A stretch of DNA of 64,000 nt from positions 62,001 to 126,000 of the forward strand of contig CP103031.1 in NCBI GenBank assembly GCA_024752435.1, given 5' to 3'. The notes under the pieces were generated by a model. That model was not told the origin of the DNA. It worked only from the letters and a program-made list of their open reading frames with translations, and did no database searches. Position numbers and translations under genes: made by a program. Below, piece after piece: positions 31,098 to 42,949 of this stretch. This stretch comes from Allantophomopsis cytisporea (taxonomy: Eukaryota > Ascomycota > Leotiomycetes > Phacidiales > Phacidiaceae). Each line of letters begins with the position of its first letter. The stretch's first letter is position 1.

Positions 31098-31787
31098 TTT
31101 CGAATTTTGTTCTTGAGAGTTTTGAAATAAACACTTGAGTGTGTACCGGAATATGATTCAGAACTGGGAGAGAGTATCGATATATAACTTGGAGTTTAGA
31201 GGTTAGGGCGTTCGAATGATTCATCCAACGATGACGTCAAAGATTATTCATTGCGGGTATTGTTGCCTATGACATTTCGTCACCCATATCAAGCGGGTAT
31301 CTCATCGTCGAATGATTTCTCCAGGATCTCCACAGCTATGGGCCTGCTTAACTCTACTGGTTGGAGCACTGCTTATTCCCGCATGCCGCTTAAGATAAAG
31401 TTCATGAGAACCTGCCTCGATCGATTGACTTGGTGGGAGCCATCCCTAACTCCGTCCATGTCAGACTTGGAAGACAATAATCTTGAACACATCAGTTTTA
31501 CCAAAGGGTATAACTATATATCGTTAACTACAATAGGAATTAACGGTTGACCTAGTTCTTATCTCCTTCTATGCATACAATAGTCTAGTTCAATACCGAA
31601 TATATAGAATACAACATAGTTCCGATTATAAGACTATAATCATCGAACTAACCCAACACAGGAGAGGCCAGTAGCAGAAGCTCCAACAAAGCTCAACTAC
31701 TAGAAGACAGACTGAGAACAGGTAAACTCAGTACTACTAGAGTGACAGCCCTAGACTCAGACCCTGGAATCACCAAGCACGCATATT
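31098..31787. other. Intergenic, no gene seen
   Basis: A 99-codon plus frame at 31251-31550 shows no domain and looks like chance. Confidence 0.45.
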
Positions 31788-32716
31788 TATCGATTCTCTA
31801 AGAACCATAAAGTTTCCTATTATTACGTAGATCGTGAAGGTGAAATCTCACGATGTAGCTTTTACGCGACGACGAGCTATGCATTTCAGCATTCATTAGA
31901 GTACTTCGCAACAAAAAAGACAACTTCTGGCGCCATCTTACCAATGCTGAGAGGTTTCCTTGCCTTGAACGGTATACAGAAGAAGTCAGAGCAAGGATAA
32001 CAGACGCTTGAGAGAGAGCGTATGTTCTAGAAGAATACGAATCTTTCGATGCAGCAATAGAAGAGGATATTCGGCTCCAGTACCAATCGAAAACTGATGC
32101 AGAACGAGAATTAGCCCAATCATCTCTACCAACTGCACTAGGATGGATACAAGCTCTTTATAAGGAGCCTGATCGGAAAGCCTGGGGTTATGTAGCTCTT
32201 TACGACGCTGGTGCTCAGCGTACAGATCCGTCAATGTTAGAAGACTTTGCCCGTCGTGTAAGCTTCTATTTCATAACTCTACTTTTCCAATACACTGGTG
32301 CAGAGCATCTCATCGATAAGGAATGGAACTTCCTTATATACAATGCAACAAAAGCGGCCTTTTCTCCAGGAACCGAGGGTGAGAAATACGGCTCTGCTAT
32401 ACTACGTTAAACTTTACATGATCTTTTGAACAGGCCTAAGGACTACAATAGTCTTTGGAGTAACGCTGCATATTCTATAGACTATAGAATTCAAACCGGT
32501 CTTTTTCATCCAGATTCTCAACTTCTTACAAACAGGTTCCTAGCGATCGATCCAATATGTGTTGCGTCTGTGTTAGGAAGGTTTGTAGACAATATGAGTA
32601 TCAAGGCCCTTGAGGCAGATTATTCAGTTCCTGGTCGAATATATACAGAGGTTATCAAGGGTGGATATAGGTTCGATTTGAACAAATTGCTTATGACTTC
32701 TAAGAGGCAAGAATGA
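31788..32716 (+). pseudogene. Broken copy of a conserved fungal hypothetical protein
   Basis: Plus-strand pieces read YRFSKNHKVSYYYVDREGE, then EYFATKKTTSGAILPMLRGF, a frameshift near 31963-31970, ERYTEEVRARITDA, a TGA at 32009-32011, AYVLEEYESFDAAIEED, ALYKEPDRKAWGYVALYD, a TAA at 32408-32410, then NRPKDYNSLWSNAAYSID to the stop at 32716. The order and wording resemble a conserved filamentous-fungal hypothetical protein family without assigned function. Three lesions in a ~310-codon gene make it a pseudogene. Confidence 0.6.
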
Positions 32717-35700
32717 ATCAGAGTATTGGCATAGATGAAATCTAGAAGGCGTCGGGGTAGAGTCGGCACCAAACATTCACAAGCTTAGATCTAGAGGAGG
32801 CTGCAATATAGACACCAGGTCGTTTGATGAGTCCGCATTCCAACAGTATCCTACGTAAAAGGATGACGAGCGTGAATAGGACTATAACTATTATAAAAGA
32901 ATCACCTACGCCATAAGGACTAATACAACAAATTTTGAGTTTCGCTGAGCAATCAATACTCCTAAAAATTGTTGAAACTCTGTCAAAGATTCTCTATAAA
33001 ACTCTTAAAACCTCGTAGAAGCAATTCTCTATTCTGATCTCTCTAAAGCCGCCTATAATGAAATAATCAAGAAAGATGACATTAAGATCAATGAGCGCCT
33101 CAATTTTATTGGGAACCACTTGATAGTCAATCCTAGGATTCTTGCTGAAATGCTAGAGACAAACAGGCTCTCGTCTGCTTCATTATTCTCTGTCGCGTTT
33201 ATTTACGAGATAGATGCGTCATTCGAATAAACCCAATCCCCGTATAACTTCCCCAAGCCCGGATCAACTACTTAAAATCTTCATTCCATTTGTCGGAGCT
33301 GCACAGAGAATTAGTTGAAGCTCCAAGTACAAACACAAGCTCTACTTACTTATCCTCGCTTCCTTCCCCCTAGTAGACTTATGGACTATAATCCACCTCA
33401 CCGTCGCTTCCAGAATTATCTATTGAGAGGAGAGTGTCGGTTAGTCTCTAAGAGTTGCGGAAGTTAGGTACAGGAATATTAAGACAAAAGAGGTATACAA
33501 GTCGACAAAGCCTAATGGTCTTACATCCAAAATCTGCTTGATCTTGTCTTTTGGTGTTTGAAACAGTGCTCCAAAGTGTGGCATTTCGTGTGATCCTCAG
33601 TCTACAGTTGTAGTGTCGATCCTCTGATCATGTACCAGGTGATAAAAGTTCCAACCAGTTGAAACGCTCTCGAAGGCAGCGAATTCTAAAAGGTAAGGAG
33701 TTAGTCTTGTTCTCTCAAACCATACCATCGGACGATAAGTAAAGAAGCAACATTCTTATGTCATAGGCTCTTTTAGATAGAGGATAAGATCGCGAGAGTA
33801 GACAGCAGCTTATGTTGAAAGATAGAGACAGAAAGATACTCACGATCTAGAGGAGCGGATTTGCACTTGATTCCACAATCGATTGTGAATGGTATTCGAA
33901 ATCCACAGTCTATACGGTGTCGCTGGCTAATGACCGTATCGTAGGCTCCGTGGTATAAAATATGCAATAGATCGAGAGAAAGAAGAGACCAAACGAGACC
34001 ACGTCGAAGATATATGTAGACCCACCAGTAAGTAACTCTTCAATAGGATATGTGTTGTAGGACCTGATACGAGGCCACTATCCGGCAGCTCTAGTGATAT
34101 CTTGACGTTTCATAGTCACTGACATTGAGATGCCCGACGGACTACACGCCATAAGATCTAGGTCCCGAGTATTGGTATTACAGGTCTGAATCAACATCGA
34201 GTGACATTTGCTAGACATTTGATAGGCTAGGTGAGGATGTTAAGACATCGGAAGTGAATCTCTTGCGGTTAGACTTCAGCCACAGTCGCCGCCTAGATTA
34301 TACGAAGGCCAAAAAAGGCGGCAAAAAGAGAGAATTAATATAGATGTGCATGATACAGAATATCTTGAAGTCTGTCTCTAAGGAACTAGACAACCACCTC
34401 TTGAAAACGAAGGAATCGAGGGCTTGCTTCCCGTCAACTAACACCGGATCTGCCGACTGGCTCGTATATGAGTGTATTCTCACCGCAAATAAAGAACATC
34501 CATACATACAATACACTAGGAATGCCATTTCGCCGCATCTTTGCATACCTCAATATTTATTCCAGAGTGAATCAGTGATCTTCCAGTTTGTATATAACGA
34601 GCAAATTCTTTGGAGGCCTGCTTACAAGGTGGCTAAGATTCCAATCTTACGTTTGTGATGTGCTACGAGCTTACCTCTCCATCGTGAAATATGTCTTGCC
34701 TTGGTTTAATCAAAGCCTCGTCTATCTCAAGCCGTATCGAATTGTCTTGTAGGTGTAACATGATCATGAGCAAAGATTGCTAGAGTTTGGACCGGCCCAG
34801 ATTTCATACATGTATCTAGACCAGCGTGAGAGCACTCTATCAGTATTGCTGTAGGCAATCCTGCTCACCTAGTAATAAGCTTACAGTTACTTGAGAAAGG
34901 CGCACTGCTCAGCACAGCAGCTTGTTTCGGAGCTTTCAAGGCCCGACGGAATAACTTAAAGACCTCGAGCCATCCAACATTGGTTGTTCAACTTTGGTAT
35001 GCCTATAACGCAATAGGAAGGAGAAAGGTTCTGGGCAGACAATAGAAGAGCTGCATGCGCCAGTGTGGCGTCTACAAAGCACAAAGTGCCAAGCAACAGG
35101 AAAGCTGGGCTATTATAGGCTTGCCAAGCCACTAGGTCGGTAACTTGCAATTGTCAAACAAGCCTGTCAGTAAGCATGCCGTCTTGCGGCGCAATAATGA
35201 CGAGATCAATACTCGGTTATAGTAAGCATGCAGTTCTCCGGCGCAATGCTAATGTAAAGTGTTGTAGACACCCATGGCCATTCTGATCTTTGGCGCCCGT
35301 TATGTGGTGTAATATCACGGGAATTCATGTCAGCAAAAGTTAGTGAACAGCGTGACAATGAAGCATGGTTCATTGAGTACGTATGCGAGTGTTTGCGTAA
35401 GCAGTATATCTTTATCGAATTACTCTTAAATGACGGCTATGATTTCGGCTACCTACGATCGATTTGGTGCTACATATTGTGACTTTGTAAAGGAATATAG
35501 TAGAGCGTTGTTATACAAGATTAAGACTAAACAAATAAGCTTAAAATGCCTCAAATTGAACTCTCTGGTACACACAACCACCTTTTCCTGCGCAGAACAT
35601 CACGTAAATAGGATAACTCCTGGAAAGCATGAAGGGCAAAATTGTACATAATTGGTGCGTAAATAAACGGATTCGGCAAGTACAACCACGTTTGCTGACA

Positions 35701-36872
35701 TGACGCTGGAAGTCCTCATAATCGAAGATCTCGAACTCTGCTATACTTCTGTAGAGTGTTACAATTTTTACCCCAATTTTTATAACGGCCCCAATACATC
35801 CACTCATTCTGACAACGTAGACAGATGTACGCTGGGAGTGCAACTTCGTGTAGCAACGCGTCTATCTACTGATATGTTGATGCCTTCATGGTTATCTTAA
35901 GAATACAACCAAGGATAAGAGATATAGAAAACAAAATCAGCGAAGTTGGAGACTGCAGTAGAAGTACCGCTGACTCTTACCGTACTCATATTATATTCCT
36001 GCCCCTGTACGATGCATAACCTGCTGGCCTTGGCGTTTGTTGGTACAGGGATGAGTGTACGTGGCACTTGGGGGCTCGAGATACTTTCCTGTAAGAAAAA
36101 GTGAATCACATACACATCTGTGGAAGATCTTGTGATTGATGATGCTGCCTAAAAAATAAATTAAATCATATATGAGGAGTAGCCTCCACACGGGGGGCGG
36201 GTATGGGCCAAAAATTGGGAACTTGGCACACAGACTCCACAACACTACCAATACGTCAAAAATTACGAAAATTGAGGTTTCCACTTTTCTTTACAATAGG
36301 AGAACAGAGAGATAGATCTGACATAAAAAACCTGGCTATATTTTAGGTAATGGTGAAGTGGTTTGCTATAATATTGTGGCAAAGCATCGTATGACGTACG
36401 TAGCTAAAGATATACAAGATGGCATGCTCGAATGTATCCGGTCAAATTCCATTAACACAATTCGTAATGTTATGATGGATTGAATTGTATGAATAGTAAT
36501 CAGATGGTGTCGATTTCTGACTCATCCTCTCTGGTTTTTATGGCCATGCTGGATCCGAATTAGGGACTAGATAGGTTCTAGTACTTGAGACGATGTTCTC
36601 ACTGACCAATGTGATACTTGCTTCTGTATGACTTGTGCCTGTTTTCTCGGCCGAGGTCATAGACAGCCGATCATACAGTTCGAAGCATCGTTGTCCTAAA
36701 ATCGAAGGCCGTGGCTCAGTAGTTGAGAAGTATAAATAAGTTCTGTCTCCCGGCACGAAGGCTTGAATTTAACCTCACTTCAGCACTCATATCTCAACAC
36801 TTACTGGAACCACTCAAACACCCCCATATCAACTGATTATCTATTCAGCTATATCTTTGAACTCTAGCCACA
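32717..36872. other. Four-kilobase gene-poor stretch
   Basis: No intact gene was recognised. Around 33050-33230 a plus frame (AAYNEIIKKDDIKINERL, NRLSSASLFSVAFIYEID) may be a remnant of the preceding pseudogene or another decayed gene. A 104-codon plus frame at 34344-34658 has no known domain. Near 35171-35253 two copies of AGTAAGCATGC...CGGCGCAAT lie about 60 bases apart. Confidence 0.35.
36731..36738 (+). promoter_or_regulatory. TATA box of secreted repeat protein
   Basis: TATAAATA 135 bases before the ATG at 36873, followed by a C/A-rich leader. Confidence 0.55.
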
Positions 36873-37475
36873 ATGCAATTCAACGTCAGGAGCCTCGTGG
36901 CTCTCGCCGTGATTTCCGGCTCAGTCGCTGTCGAGAGCAAGAGCCCTGCTCGCCCAGCTCGTTCTACAACAGATGGTTTTGGTATTGTTTCTACACCATC
37001 TGAAGATGGTTATGTTGGAGGCGGCTCAGCCCGAGCTGTTCAAGCACGTTCCCCGGGTTATGGTTATGTTTCTACACCTTCAGATGACAGTGCTGCTGGG
37101 GACGAATCAATTGTTGATACACGTTCCCCTGGTTATGGTTATGTTTCCACACCCTCTGATGATAGCTCTGCTGAAGACGAATCAGCCCGAGCTGTCGATG
37201 CCCGCTGGGATTATGGTTCGGTTCCTACATCTTCTGATGGAAGTTCTGCCGGAGACGAATCAGCCCGAGCTGTCGATGCCCGCTGGGATTATGGCTCGGT
37301 TCCCACGTCGTCGGTTGATACTTCTGCTGCAGGCGACTCGGCCCGAGCTGTTGATGCACGTTCTCCTGGTTATGGGTATGTCTCTACACCTTCTGATGAT
37401 AGCCATGTTGGAGGCGGCTCAGCGCGAGCTGTTGATGCACGCTCCCCTATCAATAATGGAGCGTCTCTTCGTTAG
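36873..37475 (+). CDS. Secreted repeat protein, possible multi-core peptide precursor
   Basis: Single exon, 200 residues. A signal peptide (1 to ~20) is followed by six repeats: 31-59, 60-84, 85-111, 112-137, 138-163 and 164-190, then a short tail. Two core types occur. SPGYGYVSTPSDD is seen in units 2, 3 and 6, with a variant in unit 1; WDYGSVPTSS is seen in units 4 and 5. Cores are separated by acidic spacers ending SARAVDAR or IVDTR, so each core begins after an Arg. This signal-plus-repeats layout is that of fungal kexin-processed peptides and dikaritin RiPP precursors, and the Tyr-rich cores would suit macrocyclisation. However, no KR/RR site is present and no DUF3328 (UstY) gene is nearby. 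It could instead be a repetitive wall or adhesion protein. Confidence 0.75.
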   Translation: MQFNVRSLVALAVISGSVAVESKSPARPARSTTDGFGIVSTPSEDGYVGGGSARAVQARSPGYGYVSTPSDDSAAGDESIVDTRSPGYGYVSTPSDDSSAEDESARAVDARWDYGSVPTSSDGSSAGDESARAVDARWDYGSVPTSSVDTSAAGDSARAVDARSPGYGYVSTPSDDSHVGGGSARAVDARSPINNGASLR

Positions 37476-39893
37476 CTCGAGATCATCTCTTCCCAAAGCG
37501 CATGCCATGGGAGGGTCGTCGAGGTCCACCAGTTCTGAGCTTGATAGCAGTGGCTACTACGATATATATTCATAGTTGAATGTAAGACGTTGTCCCATCC
37601 TTATTCTCGAAGTTCTATTCCACATGACGTGAATTTCCAATTGCATTTATATCGATTTATTTGATTACTAATTTGGTTGTTGGAGTAGGAGTTCTAGTCT
37701 CTGATAGGAGTTGTGGGAAATTCGGTCATGATATAGGCCAACGGTGATGTTGCAGTTACGTATGTTTGCAACAATGGCGGTCGTATAACTTTGGTGACAA
37801 AGTCATTTACTACAATACTTCAGCCCTAGTTAGGCAACTTCCACCTTTGAACTGACAAAAAACGAAACTGCTATTGACTAGTGAATTACAACTCGTACTT
37901 CATGCCAAATGACAACGTAAGATAGTTGTGAGGGCACGACTTTGTGACTGAGTCGCACATATCTGAGGAGATTGTAGTCTCTCGCAATGTTCTTGAAACA
38001 TTGAAGGACCTTAAGATTTCAGGAGCTGTAGAATAACTAAAGTTGTGGCAAGATCATTCTTGGCGTTGGAACCTCCCCAACCCCCCACATTTGAGAATTA
38101 CATATCAAGATTCCAGCGATCATTGAAGAGGTTGATGTAAGGTGAATGGCATGAGCCGAGGAGTCAAGTGGAAGATAGACTGGATCCAATTCCCTCACTT
38201 CTCTCGAGCCACATCAAGTGGTGAAGGTTTGTACTTGCCAAGACGGATTTAAAAAATCCTTACCTCTTAGTTCGTCCCCAGCTTCGCTCTCATCATCACT
38301 GTATTGAGCTGGGAAGATTAGTTATACATCATCTCCTTCATATCAAGACCTAGGAGTTCTACGACTTTAATAGAGTCTAGATTTTATGACTCGGGGATAA
38401 TGAAAGATAACTACAGAACTTTGCACTTTTGACGATGTGGCATTTTATAACCTACCTAATGTCTCCTAGGCTCTTCTACAATTATAATCCTACCCTCTAA
38501 TCTGGATAATCGAATCCATATCACGAAGCCATTGCAATCCTAGCAGGTGATATTCCCAATTTTGAGAGTGTGATATTTGCTCAAAAGCCTATACATGACG
38601 CGTGAATTCTTTGTGCGCCGAAGTCAAACCTTACAAAATGCGTTCATGAAGCTCTAGATCTATCCACAATTTTACTAGACGATCCTTCAAAACCTTCAAC
38701 TTCCATTGCGAAATGTTAGAACTACGTTTTGTTACCTTGCTTTCTGCTGTAGCATTTCAACACTCTTCAAATTCTGACTTTTGAAGGCATTGCATCTTTG
38801 CAATTTGATAGTAATAATTACTACAGCTAAACCTTACATACCGGTAGTAAGTAGTATTGATTGTGGAATCTCGTCTAGGTTCCGGTTTGTTTCCCCAAGA
38901 GATCTCCTGTTTGAAGAGACGTTGAGACAATTGGGACAAGTTCTATTAAGTGAGTAAGTAAAGCGTCATAGAATATCCCTGATAATAGATAAGCCTTGGC
39001 TTTCTTGTCATTAGATTTCCTTTAACGCTTTAGAAGCAGTGTCAAGGGTCGTAGGCTTAGCTAGGACAGTTCTATGTATGACAGGTTCCTAAGTGCCTCG
39101 GTGTTCTCTGGGAATGTTTAGGACTGGGGTAGTATAGTATGTACTCGGGATTCAATTTGGATCCTTCGCGTATGGTCTAGATATAGGTTAATGGTACAAC
39201 CTGGATGAAGAATGTAAGAAAGGTTTGGATTCTACGTCAGAATGGTCTGAACCAATTGAACTGTAGTAGCATACTTGGATCTTTTCGGGAGCTAAGATAC
39301 TACCAAAGCTAGAGGCAAATTATGTAATAGATCATGTGCGCTCCCGCCGCTAACTCGTTCTATAGTAGTAGTAGTATCCGCCAGTTTGGAAAGGAGCATT
39401 CCAAAGCAAGGTATATTCCTGATTGGAGCTAGTTAACAAGGTAGTCTTTCTCTTTCCTCTAAAACGTTTGAAGTTATCATTCCCAATCATTACTCTCTTT
39501 AAGTTTTGCTACCTTTATTGAATAAGAAAAGAATGGTGCAGAAATTTATTCACGATCGTAGTAAAGACAGGATTCTAGAGTGGCATTCCTTAGAGAAGAC
39601 GGTAAATTTCGAGCTTGTGCAACAAATGCATAATCTCTACGAGCTTAAACACTCCTGCATTCTCTTTGATTCCTCTGTACAGCTGATACATATGTTCACA
39701 AAAGTCAAAGTGATGTCGCCATACAAATGTTTTCTCACGATTGGAAACGAGTACATCTTACTCAATCTATATAAGCTATGCTGTCTCCCTCAAAAAGATA
39801 TAATCTTTATCAGCTTCTACAGATTCAACAGCGCCAATACATTCAAGAATAACTTCCAAGAATATCAATATTATTCAGAACATTACATTCAAA
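37476..39893. other. Gene-poor stretch
   Basis: No domain-bearing frame was found. TATATAAG at 39768-39775, about 120 bases before the HsbA-like ATG, is a likely core promoter. A frame at 39506-39970 overlaps the HsbA-like first exon in another phase and is taken as chance. Confidence 0.4.
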
Positions 39894-40673
39894 ATGCAGT
39901 TCTCCCACGCTGTCTTCGCTCTTGTCCTAAGCACCAGAATTCTAGCTGCTCCAGGAGCAGATTCCTCTAAGATTGAAAAAAGAGCTACCGCTGTAGACTT
40001 CATTACATACAACATAGGTACTCTGGCAACTACAATCGGCGGCAATCTCGATGCTTTATGTAAGAAACCTCCTCCAACAAATACACAAGCATGCTAATAT
40101 AGGCTTCAATAGCATCTGCAACTGCAAGTGTTGGAGGAGATGCAAGCGCACAGCTTACCATTGTTGCAACTTACAATGCCAACATCCAAGCTATCGTTTC
40201 AGCTGTTAACACGGCAGCTGCATCGATTGCAGCTAATACCGTTGCTGGAGTTACTGCTCTTACTGCTCCTGAAATTCAGACTTTGACTGCAGACTTCGGT
40301 GTTGCTGCCAATGTAGTTGCTACAATCTCTGCTACCCTTACTACTGGAGCCAACGAGTTTGTTCGAGGTAAGTCTCTAGTCCCGTTTCGTCCACAAGATA
40401 TACATTTATACTGACATCGTTATAGCTACCAAAGATGCTGTCGATTCGGAAGTGGTAGCTCTTGAGTATTCAATCGCAGCGTTGGCATCTCCATTGAACA
40501 CCTACACGAATGCAGTTATTATCAACGCCCAAAACGTCGCCGCTGGCAACCTTAATGCTCTTGCAACTGCTGTCACCTCTTTCAACGCTAATACCAACGG
40601 TTTCATCGCTGTTGGCAACCTGTTCGCCCCTGTCCCAGCTACTCAGGTTGGCGGGAGCAGTCCTTCTAAGTAA
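39894..40673 (+). CDS. HsbA-like secreted cell-wall/surface-binding protein
   Basis: Three exons (39894-40059, 40113-40367, 40426-40673) give 222 residues in consistent phase. A signal peptide (MQFSHAVFALVLSTRILA) and short propeptide ending in a kexin site (KIEKR) precede an Ala/Thr/Val-rich helical domain of the HsbA type (PF12296), with NIGTLATTIGGNLDAL, AAAAS-like and TADFGVAANVVATI blocks. In Aspergillus, HsbA binds hydrophobic surfaces and recruits hydrolases; relatives are cell-wall galactomannoproteins. Here the role is inferred from family resemblance only. The second and third exons are strongly alanine-rich, typical of this group. Confidence 0.8.
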
Positions 40674-41045
40674 GTGGTAACAGCTGGGTATACTGAACGG
40701 CTTGCTAGTGACGACTGGCAATAGCCGTTTGATATACTATGACTATTCAAGACCTTCACGTCGCTATTCTCTTTGTGGCACGGATATCCTGCATATTTTG
40801 TTCTTCTCTGATGACTTTTAGTTACAATTAAACTCTCTTCGACGCAAATATGTGCCTCTAAATGAATAAACACAAATGTGACTCCACCAATAAGGAAAGC
40901 ATATCTAGCATACTTTTCATCAAAGCTACAAGTTCAAACATATGTAAAACTTGGTGTTCTAGCAGTATTCTACTATATAAAAGTTTTCTTGAAGCTGCTT
41001 TTCGGCTTTCTTGCCTCTACCTAGAGGTAATACTCCGTCACTGCC
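40674..41045. other. Convergent 3' spacer
   Basis: Short AT-rich spacer between the convergent HsbA-like and phosphatase genes. Nothing else is seen. Confidence 0.5.
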
Positions 41046-42125
41046 TCAGTAAAAGGGAGTAGCAGTAGCATCTTCCTGTCCCAGGTGGCCCAACCTCCAA
41101 TTCCTCTCGACAGTGCGTAGGGCAGAATAGTGATTGTAAGATGTATCATCCGTTGTACCCTCCTCTGCAAGAGGTATTGCATCCCCGAGCAGAACAGTAA
41201 AGACTTTGTTTGTTATCGTGTAAGTCTCACATTCATCAAACGCTATCACTGTTAGACAACCCTATGTTCAGTAGACATTAGACATACTCAGCTGTACTAA
41301 AGTGTTGTTCATGAAGTTGGAGTTGGTGAGGAGGGGGGCGAGAAAAGACCTCGTCCATTTCGCAGCGGTGGTGACTGATGTATCATGACCATCGTTGGTC
41401 ATGTTCGGAGTTATAAACATCCATTGGGGAAGTTGATTGTTATCCAAATCCTCATAGAACATTGTCAAGTTCTTGATCTTAGCTAGCCGGTCATCGTTGC
41501 CGGTCACGCTATCGTAACTAACAAGAGGACTACACCCATCAGCCATTGTGACAAGCTCCAGGGACATACGTACTTATGTTTCCTCACATAATCGTTGGCA
41601 CCACTCTGCTGATTCACATACGTCCCTTCGAAACCTGAGTACGGACTGTCCTGGCCATAGATTCCCCAACTGATTTTCTTATTCTCAAGCAGATTCACAA
41701 TCGTCCTGACAGAAGAATCGATGCGATGGAAGTTATCGTCTGACACACCATGCGTAGAACCACCTACGGCACCTATGTAATTCGGTTGCGATGGGTGGGT
41801 AAGCGATAAGAAGTTGGTAAGAGTGATGCCTTGAGAGGCTATCCAAGCCATATTCGCTGTTTCCATCAGTTTATTTCACAACCACATGATTCTCGGATGA
41901 GTTTGGAATAGTCTTACAGTCACCAGCAGCAGTATCATAGTCCGTGTTCTCGAGCCATATCGTAACGAAGCGATTGAAAGTCTTTCCGGATACATGTGAT
42001 GTAGGAGAGAGGGTTTTGGCGGTTGCGCGGGCCTTGGCGACAGAGGCGGCGGCTGTGGCTGTATACTGAGTCTGAGCGGCCACCAGTGCGGCGACAAGAA
42101 GGAGCGCGAGAACTGAAGCGCGCAT
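41046..42125 (-). CDS. Secreted acid phosphatase (phosphoesterase family)
   Basis: Four exons (42125-41918, 41856-41574, 41529-41288, 41248-41046) give 311 residues in consistent phase. The last intron is only 39 bp. A signal peptide (MRASVLALLLVAALVAAQ) precedes a PF04185-type domain. It shows FVTIWLENTDYDTAA, then SNMAWIASQGITLTNF, LTHPSQPNYIGAVGG, SWGIYGQDSP, MFITPNMTNDGHD and IAFDECETYT, followed by VLLGDAIP and SYNHYSALRTVE. These match phosphate-repressible acid phosphatases of filamentous fungi, which release phosphate from organic esters outside the cell. The Met at 42125 was preferred over an upstream one because it begins the signal peptide and lies about 50 bases after a TATA box. 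Confidence 0.88.
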
Positions 42126-42949
42126 GATGAACTTGAGCGTGAATCCAGTGCGATGGCTTACATTTTGGAGAAGCATTTATATAAGGGACGACAATAGACG
42201 GGTGAAGTCGAGGATCGAAGCCGGGCCTCCAACGCTTATCTTCGCGGTCTTCTCGTGCGCCAGGCAGATTTGGTCGTCTGGCTTGGCTTACTTGCCACTC
42301 ATGGTATCTTATATCAATTATGCTGTCGCCACACGCCGAGCGCATATTGCATATGGTGTTGTGGCAGATCTGGGGCGGGCATAAAGTCGCGAAATTCAGC
42401 CAAACAGCTGAAGGTAGGAGGAACAGGAAGGTAAATCATGGTTTATTCGACTTCGTTCAGCCTGTTGAATGGCAAGTCTGAAGTAGAAAGTCATGGTTAG
42501 GCATATAGGTAGTATACCCATGGGGTATTCGTCTGGTATATTTGAGTTTCCTCTTTCGTCCTCGAGTTTCCTATTCCGTCCTTGGATTTCACTGCCAGCA
42601 AATTGTGGGGGGGGGTTCCGGAATGCCAGGCGGATCGTTCGTCAACATAACTCAGACGTCTATGTTTCCTCCTTCACCTCGGGATTAGATGTTGATTTAA
42701 AGGTGACCTATCCGCTCCCTCTTATTCGCCAAACGAATTCGTTGTCGACGATACGTGACATATCAATCTAGTCACGAGACTGCCGGGTGACGGCCCGTCC
42801 ACGGTATTCTCAACCCCGCCTTCGTAGAAACCCTGCGAGACACAGATATAATTCTGAACATTACTTCAAAACTGTAAAACGGTGTTCAAGTACTACCTCA
42901 CAAGAATGTCTGACTTTAACTATGCTACTCTCAAGTCTTGCCATGACTA
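42126..42949. other. Intergenic with phosphatase TATA box
   Basis: The minus-strand TTATATAAA at 42184-42176 is the likely phosphatase core promoter. A nine-G run lies near 42608. No gene is seen. Confidence 0.5.

Noticed and set aside
34344..34658. 104-residue plus frame
   Set aside because: No recognisable domain, signal or splice context; cannot be told from chance.
36973..37575. 200-residue second frame over the secreted repeat gene
   Set aside because: Shifted reading of the same repeats, rich in Met/Leu/His, with no signal peptide; the other frame is the coherent one.
39506..39970. 154-residue frame ahead of the HsbA-like gene
   Set aside because: It overlaps the HsbA first exon in another phase and has no domain; the HsbA-like frame has a signal peptide and matching introns.
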